From: Candidatus Moraniibacteriota bacterium
GTDB lineage: Bacteria; Patescibacteria; Paceibacteria; Moranbacterales; UBA2206
DNA length: 64,000 bases
Assembly (NCBI GenBank): GCA_030645735.1
Contig: JAUSNP010000006.1
Coordinates: 186,001 to 250,000, forward strand
Direction: 5' to 3'
The stretch's first letter is position 1; each line of letters begins with the position of its first letter. A program made the position numbers and the translations under genes. Under the pieces are notes generated by a model. It saw only the letters and a program-made list of their open reading frames with translations. It was not told the DNA's origin and made no database searches. Shown here piece by piece: positions 8,157 to 15,249 of this stretch.

Positions 8157-9191
8157 ATGGAAATTACTAAAAAAATCACTAGCCAGAAGCACTGCGATAT
8201 TCTCGGAATTGGCAGTCCCCTGCTTGATATTGTAATAAATATTGAGGAGACTATGTTTTGTGAATTAAATATGAAGAAGGGATCGATGAATTTGATCTCT
8301 GCAAAAGAAAGCCGAGATATGCTCAAAAAGTTTGGGCACATCAAACAAAAAATAACACCGGGTGGAAGCGTGGCCAACACGCTTTCAGGAGCAAGTGCTC
8401 TGGGAAATAAAACATCTTTCCTAGGGGTTATCGGCAAGGATATCTATGGGCAAACATATCAGACGGAAATAAAAAATGAAGGCATTGTCTCTCATCTAAC
8501 ATGCCATACTAGCGATACAACCGGACATGCGATTATTTTTGTTACACCAGATGGAGAACGAACAATGGCAACCCACCTAGGCGCGGCTTTGAGATTTGAA
8601 AAAGAACATATCAAAGAAGATCAAATTAAAAATAGCCAGATATTGCACATTGAAGCCTATCAGCTAGAAAATTCGGATACCTGTCAGGCAATTTTGCATG
8701 CAATCAAAATCGCAAAAGATAACAATGTCACGATTTCACTTGATCTTTCTGATGTCGGACTCATTCAACGAAATAGAAAACTTTTCAAAAGCATTGTTAA
8801 AGAACATATCGATGTTGTTTTTGCAAATGAAGCTGAGGCCGTTGCATTTACTGGTAAAAATGACTCAATAACTGCTTTGCATGAAATAGCTAAAGCCTGC
8901 GATATCGCAGTAGTAAAATTGGGAGCAAAAGGAAGCCTAATCAAAAAAGGTGAGAAAATTTTCAATATCCAGCCATATCCAGTTGATATGGTAAACACAA
9001 ACGGAGCCGGCGACACCTATGCCGCAGGGATTTTACATGGCCTGATAAATGGATTAGACTTACAAGATGCTGGAGAAATAGCCAGTCACATTTCAGCTTT
9101 AGTTGTTGCTAGTGTTGGCGCGCGTTTAGATAAAAAATATATTAAATCAATTAGTAAATACAAACGACATGGAAAAGAAACAAGATTATAA
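8157..9191 (+). CDS. PfkB-family sugar/nucleoside kinase, probable adenosine kinase
   Basis: A 344-residue ribokinase-fold enzyme. PfkB signature 1 region is GGSVANTLSGASALG with SFLGVIGKDIYG; signature 2 is VNTNGAGDTYAAGILHGL, containing the catalytic aspartate and anion hole. The family phosphorylates sugars or nucleosides with ATP. The next gene is adenosylhomocysteinase, which releases adenosine, and the two reading frames overlap by 23 bases. This makes adenosine the most likely substrate: phosphorylating it to AMP would pull SAH hydrolysis forward. The substrate call rests on context, not on a diagnostic residue; ribokinase or fructokinase activity remains possible. Confidence 0.85.
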   Translation: MEITKKITSQKHCDILGIGSPLLDIVINIEETMFCELNMKKGSMNLISAKESRDMLKKFGHIKQKITPGGSVANTLSGASALGNKTSFLGVIGKDIYGQTYQTEIKNEGIVSHLTCHTSDTTGHAIIFVTPDGERTMATHLGAALRFEKEHIKEDQIKNSQILHIEAYQLENSDTCQAILHAIKIAKDNNVTISLDLSDVGLIQRNRKLFKSIVKEHIDVVFANEAEAVAFTGKNDSITALHEIAKACDIAVVKLGAKGSLIKKGEKIFNIQPYPVDMVNTNGAGDTYAAGILHGLINGLDLQDAGEIASHISALVVASVGARLDKKYIKSISKYKRHGKETRL

Positions 9192-10581
9192 GATTGCAGA
9201 CATCAGCCTAGCTGAATACGGTAGAAAAGAAGTTATAATTGCGGAAAAAGAAATGCCTGGTCTTATGGCATTGCGAAAAAAATTTGGCAAAAAAAAGCCA
9301 CTCAAAGGAGCCAGAATTCTAGGGAGTCTGCATATGACCATTCAGACCGCCGTTTTGATTGAAACACTAGTTGAATTGGGTGCGGAGGTGCGTTGGGTTT
9401 CTTGTAATATTTTTTCAACCCAAGATCACGCGGCAGCGGCAATAGCTCAGACTGGAGTTCCAGTTTTTGCTTGGAAGGGTGAAACATTAGAGGAATATTG
9501 GTGGTGCACGGAACAAGCTTTTAGATTTGATGGTGGTCAGGGTCCGAATCTAATTGTAGATGACGGAAGTGACGCAACTTTGATGTTGCATTTGGGCGTG
9601 GAAATTGAAAAAGATCCAAAAATTCTGAAGAAAAATTATTCTAACAAGGGCGAAGATGAAAAAGAGTTGATGAAAATTTTAGCTCGAATTTATAGCGAAA
9701 GTCCGACCTTCTGGAGCAAGATTATAAAAAATGTGCGAGGTGTTTCCGAGGAAACAACTACGGGCGTGCATCGACTCTATCAAATGTTTGAACAGAAAAG
9801 ATTGCTATTCCCCGCTATCAATGTGAATGATTCTGTAACGAAAAGTAAATTTGACAATTTGTACGGATGTCGCGAAAGCTTGGCTGATGGAATCAAGCGT
9901 GGGACGGATGTTATGGTGGCCGGCAAGGTTGCTGTTATTTGTGGTTATGGCGATGTTGGCAAAGGTTGCGCACAAAGCATGCGCGGTTTCGGTGCGCGAG
10001 TTATTGTGACAGAAATTGACCCTATTTGTGCTTTGCAAGCAGCTATGGAGGGCTTTGAAGTTAAAACGATTGAAGAATCTTTGGCAGAAGGCAATATCTA
10101 TGTGACCACTACTGGAAATCGGGACATCATCACTGTCTCACATATGGAACAAATGAAAGATGAGGCAATTGTCTGCAACATTGGACATTTTGACAATGAA
10201 ATTCAAGTTGAAAAGTTAGAGAAATACAAAGGCATCAAAGAAATAAATATCAAACCGCAAGTGGATAAATTCGTATTTCCAGACGGACATGCAATTGTAC
10301 TTCTTTCCCGCGGTCGTTTAGTGAATCTCGGAAACGCAACTGGCCATCCAAGCTTTGTGATGAGTGCTTCTTTCACTAATCAAGTGTTGGCACAAATCAA
10401 TCTTTGGGAGAAAAAATATGCAATCGGTGTTTATACCTTACCAAAAGAACTAGATGAAGAAGTGGCACGACTACACTTGAAAAACCTTGGCGTGTCTTTG
10501 ACAAAACTGACCAAGACACAAGCTGATTACATTGATGTCTCTATTGACGGTCCCTACAAACCGGAACGCTATCGCTATTAA
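9169..10581 (+). CDS. ahcY: adenosylhomocysteinase (SAH hydrolase)
   Basis: Reversibly splits S-adenosylhomocysteine into adenosine and homocysteine using bound NAD, removing the inhibitory product of methyltransferases. 470 residues, full length. Substrate-domain motifs include SLHMTIQTAVLIETLVELGA and DDGSDATLMLH. The NAD-binding loop is KVAVICGYGDVGKGCAQSMR near residue 245, and VCNIGHFDNEIQ and LLSRGRLVNLGNATGHPSFV are conserved. The C-terminus ends with the conserved tyrosine region YKPERYRY. The start at 9169 overlaps the kinase gene by 23 bases, implying coupled translation. With metK downstream it makes most of a SAM cycle; no methionine synthase is in the window. Confidence 0.97.
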   Translation: MEKKQDYKIADISLAEYGRKEVIIAEKEMPGLMALRKKFGKKKPLKGARILGSLHMTIQTAVLIETLVELGAEVRWVSCNIFSTQDHAAAAIAQTGVPVFAWKGETLEEYWWCTEQAFRFDGGQGPNLIVDDGSDATLMLHLGVEIEKDPKILKKNYSNKGEDEKELMKILARIYSESPTFWSKIIKNVRGVSEETTTGVHRLYQMFEQKRLLFPAINVNDSVTKSKFDNLYGCRESLADGIKRGTDVMVAGKVAVICGYGDVGKGCAQSMRGFGARVIVTEIDPICALQAAMEGFEVKTIEESLAEGNIYVTTTGNRDIITVSHMEQMKDEAIVCNIGHFDNEIQVEKLEKYKGIKEINIKPQVDKFVFPDGHAIVLLSRGRLVNLGNATGHPSFVMSASFTNQVLAQINLWEKKYAIGVYTLPKELDEEVARLHLKNLGVSLTKLTKTQADYIDVSIDGPYKPERYRY

Positions 10582-10618
10582 AATTACTTTTATATAAACC
10601 GTAGATAAATGGACAAGC

Positions 10619-10650
10619 TATAGCATACTTTTGGAAGGGTGTGCTATAAT
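10619..10650 (+). promoter_or_regulatory. promoter of the metK riboswitch transcript, with overlapping inverted repeat
   Basis: An extended -10, TGC-TATAAT (10642-10650), lies about 25 bases before the riboswitch. No good -35 is seen at 16-18 bases, as is common with extended -10 promoters. A perfect inverted repeat TATAGCA (10619-10625) / TGCTATA (10642-10648) overlaps the -10 and could be an operator or the end of ahcY mRNA. Confidence 0.55.
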
Positions 10651-10674
10651 TGTATTACCTTACAATTTAATAAA

Positions 10675-10843
10675 TATTTATCAAGAGCGATGGTAGAGCA
10701 CTGGCTCACTGACCCATCCAGCAACCGTCTCGAAATGACTTTCGGGAAAGGGTGCTAATTCCAGCTCGGCTTGCTAGCGCTTTCCGAGAAGAGATAAATG
10801 GTCGATTTTTTATTTTCTCTTTCTCGATGAAGGAGATTTTTTT
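10675..10843 (+). promoter_or_regulatory. SAM-I (S-box) riboswitch with transcription-terminator expression platform
   Basis: The aptamer runs from about 10676 to 10799. P1 pairs ATTTATC (10676-10682) with GATAAAT (10793-10799). The conserved S-box words are in place: TCAAGAG, GACCCATCCAGCAACC and GGGTGCTAATTCCAGC. P2 pairs GATGG (10689-10693) with CCATC (10714-10718), with inner GAGC/GCTC; P3 is CGAAA/TTTCG; P4 is CTCGG/CCGAG. Downstream, TCTCTTTC (10816-10823) pairs with GAAGGAGA (10829-10836) and is followed by seven T: an intrinsic terminator. CGAGAAGAGA (10785-10794), which includes the 3' side of P1, can instead pair with TCTCTTTCTCG (10816-10826) as the antiterminator. SAM binding would hold P1 and allow termination before metK. 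Confidence 0.93.
10816..10843 (+). terminator. riboswitch-controlled intrinsic terminator
   Basis: Eight-pair stem (one G-U) with a 5-base loop followed by TTTTTTT, 19 bases before the metK ATG. The AAGGAG inside its 3' arm is 26 bases from the ATG and so is unlikely to be the ribosome site. Confidence 0.85.
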
Positions 10844-10861
10844 ATTTTTAATGTTAAATTT

Positions 10862-11908
10862 ATGTTCTACAAACCCAAAACATACACTGTGGAAAGCGTT
10901 ACTTCTGGTCATCCGGACAAAGTCTGTGATCAAATTTCCGATGCTATCCTGGACGCGTGTCTGAGAGTTGATCCAATGAGTCGCGTGGCGGTGGAAACTT
11001 TTGGCGGTCATGGCACGCTACTTATTGGTGGCGAGGTCACAACAACCGCCGATGTTGATTTCGCTAAGATAGCTAGAGATGTATACAAGAAAATTGGCTA
11101 CGATCAAGATTTGGATATTTTGGTGAAAATCGTCAAACAATCACCAGACATTTCCCAAGGCGTGGACACGGGCGGGGCTGGAGATCAAGGCATCATGTAT
11201 GGTTATGCAACCGATGAGACTAAAGAGTTTATGCCCCTAGCGGTGGTGCAAGTTCATGCACTAGCGAAAAAACTGGAAGAACTGCGAAAAAATAATCCAG
11301 CTTTTTCTTGGATGCGACCAGATGGAAAAACACAAATCAGCGTGCAGGATGGAAAAATATCTTCCGTGCTAGTGAGTTGCCAGCATGCTGAAAATATTGA
11401 CAGCGCGCAAATTCGCAAACAAATCATTGAACATGTCATCACTCCAATTATCGGAGATATCTCTGAAATTGAAATATTTATCAATCCAACTGGCCGATTC
11501 GTGCAAGGCGGTTTTGAAGGAGACACCGGACTCACAGGCAGAAAAATCATGGTGGACACCTATTGCGGTTTAGTGCCACACGGCGGAGGCGCTTTTTCCG
11601 GCAAAGATTCCACGAAAGTTGATCACAGTGCCGCCTACATGGCGCGCTTTGTCGCCAAGCAAATGGTAGCCCAAGGCCACGCCAAAGAATGCCTAGTCAG
11701 CGTGGCTTATGCTATTGGAAAAGCTGAACCGCTTATGGTTGAAGCGCTGAATGAAAAAGGTGAAAGCCTCGCGGAAATTGTCAAAAAGACTTTTGATTTC
11801 CGCCCACAAGCCATCATCAAAACACTTAATCTTCGCTCACCCATCTTTCAAAACACCGCAGCATATGGACATTTTGGGAAAGATGGTTTTCCGTGGGAGA
11901 AAATATAG
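10862..11908 (+). CDS. metK: S-adenosylmethionine synthetase
   Basis: Makes S-adenosylmethionine from methionine and ATP in the cytosol. The N-terminus reads YTVESVTSGHPDKVCDQISD, the ATP/metal-binding signature, and GGAGDQGIMYGYA is the second family hallmark. The phosphate-binding GGGAFSGKDSTKVDHSAAYM is present, and the end AAYGHFGKDGFPWEK is typical. At 348 residues it is shorter than the usual 380-400, with compact loops but no lost motif. It is controlled by the SAM-I riboswitch upstream. No Shine-Dalgarno is well placed for the ATG. It converges with the glycosyltransferase operon across a shared terminator. Confidence 0.97.
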   Translation: MFYKPKTYTVESVTSGHPDKVCDQISDAILDACLRVDPMSRVAVETFGGHGTLLIGGEVTTTADVDFAKIARDVYKKIGYDQDLDILVKIVKQSPDISQGVDTGGAGDQGIMYGYATDETKEFMPLAVVQVHALAKKLEELRKNNPAFSWMRPDGKTQISVQDGKISSVLVSCQHAENIDSAQIRKQIIEHVITPIIGDISEIEIFINPTGRFVQGGFEGDTGLTGRKIMVDTYCGLVPHGGGAFSGKDSTKVDHSAAYMARFVAKQMVAQGHAKECLVSVAYAIGKAEPLMVEALNEKGESLAEIVKKTFDFRPQAIIKTLNLRSPIFQNTAAYGHFGKDGFPWEKI

Positions 11909-11950
11909 ATACGCTACTTTGAATTGTATATCATATAAAAAGATACACTA

Positions 11951-11979
11951 AAAAAAATCGGAGCTTAGCTCCGATTTTT
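11951..11979. terminator. bidirectional terminator between metK and the polysaccharide operon
   Basis: ATCGGAGC / GCTCCGAT hairpin flanked by A7 and T5. The minus-strand stop codon of the GT4 gene (11978-11980) lies in its T-run. Same TCGGAG core as at 6622 and 27602. Confidence 0.85.
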
Positions 11980-13123
11980 AATGTTTAATGATGCTTTTTT
12001 CCAACAAATCAATCGAGTTATTCCAATCCCATTTTTTAGTAGTTTCAAGTCCGGTTGTAATCAACTTATTTCGCAAAGATTCGTCAGATATTAATCTCTC
12101 AATTGCTTTTTTAGCACTTTCAATATCCTCCACTATCAAACAATTTTCACCATCAACAGCATACTCCTCAATGCCAGTTACCCTTCTAATCACAGCCACG
12201 CCTCCGCAGGCCATCATTTCCAGTGGTGGGTAACAAAAACTTTCCACCTTACTCATTTTCAACAAGATATCACAGGAAGAATATATTTTTGGCATATCTT
12301 GCAAAGAAACATTTTCAAAAAATCTATCATATTTCCAATCTCTTCTAGGCTTTCCATTGTTGCTCACTATCCAAAGTTCACAATCCAAATCCTTGACCAC
12401 CGCATAAGCATCATCCATGCCTTTATATGAAATATTGATTCCGCCTTCAATCAAAATCCGAATCTTGTTGGCTTTCGGCTCAATGGCTTCCGTCTTGTGA
12501 AACATATTCAAATCCAGACCATTCGGCACACAATGAGCATCTTGTCCGAATTCTTTTTTCAGCCATTCCTGAAGCCAAGAAACCGCCACCACATATTCCA
12601 ACGGGAGTTCATATGTTTTTTTTATTTTTTTAGTTAATTCCGCATCTTCTGGAAAAAAACGACTTTCATCTGATTGCACAAAATATAGTTTTCTTTTTGC
12701 TTTGGACATATCCACTGAAAATGCTGTGCTATAGGCGGTCGCAATCAACACATCCGCTTCATCACTCTCCAATATCTCTTGTGTTTGGCTGTATGGCAGA
12801 ATTTCCACTTCTTGATTTGGAAACCAACTCCCATCGTTGCTATTATTGAGCGACAAGATCTTGACATCATATCCTCTTTGCAACAATCCATTTGCATGTT
12901 GAAATACAACCGCAATTCCGCCAGAAATTTTCACCCCCGGAACCAAATAAAAAATCTTTTGCTCTTTTGCATTTTTTTCTATAAAACTGGCCGTTGTCTT
13001 TCTATCTGCATTAAACTTTTCCCATCTGGCATACTCTCCGTCAAAAAAGAAACGAGTCTTGATCGTTTTGTCATTCAAGCACAAATAGCTCTTTTTCAAA
13101 AATAACCTTATTTTTTGATTCAT
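11978..13123 (-). CDS. GT4-like glycosyltransferase (last gene of the ten-gene operon)
   Basis: 381 residues. The N-terminal part has FYLVPGVKISGGIAVVFQHA, the sugar-acceptor side of a GT-B enzyme, resembling rhamnan-synthesis-type glycosyltransferases. The C-terminal half has IRILIEGGINISYKGMDDAY, SCDILLKMSKVESFCYPPLE and MACGGVAVIRRVTGIEEYAV, matching the family-1/4 donor-binding domain; EX7E appears as ESFCYPPLE. Ends in a predicted helix typical of GT-B C-termini. Starts 6 bases after the stop of the GT2 gene. Substrates unknown. Confidence 0.88.
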   Translation of the reverse strand: MNQKIRLFLKKSYLCLNDKTIKTRFFFDGEYARWEKFNADRKTTASFIEKNAKEQKIFYLVPGVKISGGIAVVFQHANGLLQRGYDVKILSLNNSNDGSWFPNQEVEILPYSQTQEILESDEADVLIATAYSTAFSVDMSKAKRKLYFVQSDESRFFPEDAELTKKIKKTYELPLEYVVAVSWLQEWLKKEFGQDAHCVPNGLDLNMFHKTEAIEPKANKIRILIEGGINISYKGMDDAYAVVKDLDCELWIVSNNGKPRRDWKYDRFFENVSLQDMPKIYSSCDILLKMSKVESFCYPPLEMMACGGVAVIRRVTGIEEYAVDGENCLIVEDIESAKKAIERLISDESLRNKLITTGLETTKKWDWNNSIDLLEKSIIKH

Positions 13124-13129
13124 ACCGAA

Positions 13130-14101
13130 TTAACCTAAATATTTTTTCAAAAATTTTATTGGAGAAAATAACATAAACTGCAATTTAGATTTGATTTCAT
13201 TGTTATCAGAGATATGCCATGCCTTTGAATAATCAATTTCTGATTTATTATTTTTCAACCTATTCTCATTAGCTTTTTTGTTGGCAAATTTCATCGCTTC
13301 TGTATACGGAGTTTGCTTCAAAAAAAACACCATCTTTTTATAAAAATTTGCCTCATTTCCCTCCAGTCTTCTTTTTGTTTCCATTGGCAATTCCTGCATC
13401 ATCTTGATCCATAAAGCGTTACCTTCAACAACAACTTTTGGACTTATACTGGAAGCTTGAGATTTATGAACTCTATATTTGGCCAACACCGCTGGGAGAT
13501 GAATGAACTTATATGTTTTCATCATTTCAAACCACTTTGCATAATCCTGAGTACATTTCAATTTCTCATCAAAAAAACCATATTGATCAAAAGCCTTCTT
13601 TGGTATTAGCAATGTGTTGCCATTTATGTGGCCATGAAACAAGGCATACTCGGGTTTGGACATCAGCATCTTATGATCCAATCTCATTGTTTTTATTTTC
13701 CTTGCATTTTCATCTATGAATTCAAAATCTGAATATAATATAACATTCCTATCTTTCAGGGTTGCTAGAATTTCTATCTGCTTTTCAAGCCTATTAGGCA
13801 AAAACAAATCATCATGGCTAAGCCACGAAAAATATTCGCCTTTCATTTCTTTGAGAGCTAAATTCAAAGCCGAAGATACTCCACCATTTTCCTTGGCAAA
13901 GTATCTAATTTTATCCCCATAAGATTTAGCGATTTTTTCCGTATCATCAGTTGATCCATCATTAACAATAATAGTCTCAATATTAACATATGTCTGAGCA
14001 GAAACGCTTTCTATGGCTTCCCTTAAATAATTAGCACCATTAAAAACTGGTATAATTATGGAAACTAATGGGTTAAATTTTTGATTATTAGATTGCAACA
14101 T
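13130..14101 (-). CDS. GT2 family glycosyltransferase
   Basis: 323 residues, GT-A fold. Motifs: LVSIIIPVFNGANYLREAIE, IIVNDGSTDDTEKIAKSYGD, FAKENGGVSSALNLALKEMK and the acidic SWLSHDDLFLPNRLEKQ in place of DXD. It closely resembles the N-terminal half of the bifunctional protein at 17735-19987 (shared YGDKVRYF/YGDKIRYF, SWLSHDD, HGHINGNTLLIPKKAFD versus HGCTLLIPKVCFD), so the two are likely duplicates that diverged in substrate. Soluble except for a short basic C-terminus that may touch the membrane. Lies in the ten-gene operon. Confidence 0.9.
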   Translation of the reverse strand: MLQSNNQKFNPLVSIIIPVFNGANYLREAIESVSAQTYVNIETIIVNDGSTDDTEKIAKSYGDKIRYFAKENGGVSSALNLALKEMKGEYFSWLSHDDLFLPNRLEKQIEILATLKDRNVILYSDFEFIDENARKIKTMRLDHKMLMSKPEYALFHGHINGNTLLIPKKAFDQYGFFDEKLKCTQDYAKWFEMMKTYKFIHLPAVLAKYRVHKSQASSISPKVVVEGNALWIKMMQELPMETKRRLEGNEANFYKKMVFFLKQTPYTEAMKFANKKANENRLKNNKSEIDYSKAWHISDNNEIKSKLQFMLFSPIKFLKKYLG

Positions 14102-14113
14102 TTTGTAAATATT

Positions 14114-15211
14114 CTAATTTGTAGTTTTATCAATCATCACTATTTTCTTAAATTTAAATCGTAATATATCCGCTATATTTAGAATAAAAGGTGTTAAAAT
14201 AAAATACAATTTTACCCGCAACGCTTCCACTGCAAGAGCAACTATCGCAACAAGAAAAATAAAAGATAAATCAATCAAAAAATAATACTTACTACCAAAA
14301 AATATAGTGTACGGTAAAAATTTTTGCAAAAATGTAATAAAAAATACATGTATAATATATCCGCCATACACTAAGCCACCAATATAATTTATAATTTCAC
14401 TATTAAATTTCAATCTATAGAAAAAAAGAAACAGAAATATTCCCTGAATAACAATAAACAAAGAAGATAATTCCACATAATTAAGCGTGGTCTTACTGGA
14501 ATTGAAAATACAATATACAAATATAGATATAGGTATAATCATATAACCCAATAAAAAAAATTGTTTTTTAACCTTAATTTCATATTTACCAAAATAAGCG
14601 CCTACAACATAAATCGCAATAAAAAGAAAAATGCGAGAACTTACTCCCAATAATCCAGTAAATAAGTGCTTATCAAGAAACAACGATGTTGTAGGATTAA
14701 TTGTGGAAACAAATAATAGCAAAAGGAATAAATACAAATGCTGCTTCCTTGAACAGTACAATAAGAGCTTATTTATGTAAGGAATGAATAATGCTAAAAT
14801 AACCAAGACCACGATGTACCATAAGTGATAAAAAGCACCTACCAAAGAGATGACATCACCAAAGACAAAAATAATTTTTTTAAAAATATCTCCATGTATC
14901 GGAAGAATGGTCGAATAATCAAACAAAAACAATGCTGGTGCATATATTAAAAAAGGTGCTCCTAATTTCTTAAAATATTTTTTAATATTAAATTCTTTAT
15001 TCACCATCAAAAAACCCGATATTAAAATGAAACCAATAACAGCAGGAGCGACAGAAATCCTCATTAGTGATGCATAATACCATGGAAATGAATTCTGTTG
15101 CATGCCACCACTTTTAAGAACGAGCCCCATAGTTGTTACATGTATTGAAATAACCATCAAGAATAACACTATTCTGAATAATTCGATATTGGATTTAATT
15201 TTTATCATCAA
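14114..15211 (-). CDS. membrane acyltransferase family 3 (OafA-like)
   Basis: A 365-residue protein with about ten transmembrane helices. The N-terminus KSNIELFRIVLFLMVISIHV contains the conserved R and H of the acyltransferase-3 family, thought to move acyl groups from acyl-CoA across the membrane onto sugars. LVGAFYHLWYIVVLVILALF is the second typical motif (YHLWY). Placed between glycosyltransferase and pyruvyltransferase genes, it probably O-acetylates the polysaccharide made by this operon. Very AT-rich coding sequence, even for this region. Confidence 0.88.
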   Translation of the reverse strand: MMIKIKSNIELFRIVLFLMVISIHVTTMGLVLKSGGMQQNSFPWYYASLMRISVAPAVIGFILISGFLMVNKEFNIKKYFKKLGAPFLIYAPALFLFDYSTILPIHGDIFKKIIFVFGDVISLVGAFYHLWYIVVLVILALFIPYINKLLLYCSRKQHLYLFLLLLFVSTINPTTSLFLDKHLFTGLLGVSSRIFLFIAIYVVGAYFGKYEIKVKKQFFLLGYMIIPISIFVYCIFNSSKTTLNYVELSSLFIVIQGIFLFLFFYRLKFNSEIINYIGGLVYGGYIIHVFFITFLQKFLPYTIFFGSKYYFLIDLSFIFLVAIVALAVEALRVKLYFILTPFILNIADILRFKFKKIVMIDKTTN

Positions 15212-15249
15212 CTTAAATTTAAATAAATATAACTAATTGACTAGAAAAT

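Noticed and set aside
9302..9487. Antisense ORFs within ahcY and other conserved genes
   Set aside because: They are mirror frames of strongly conserved enzymes, lack family similarity and have no ribosome sites.
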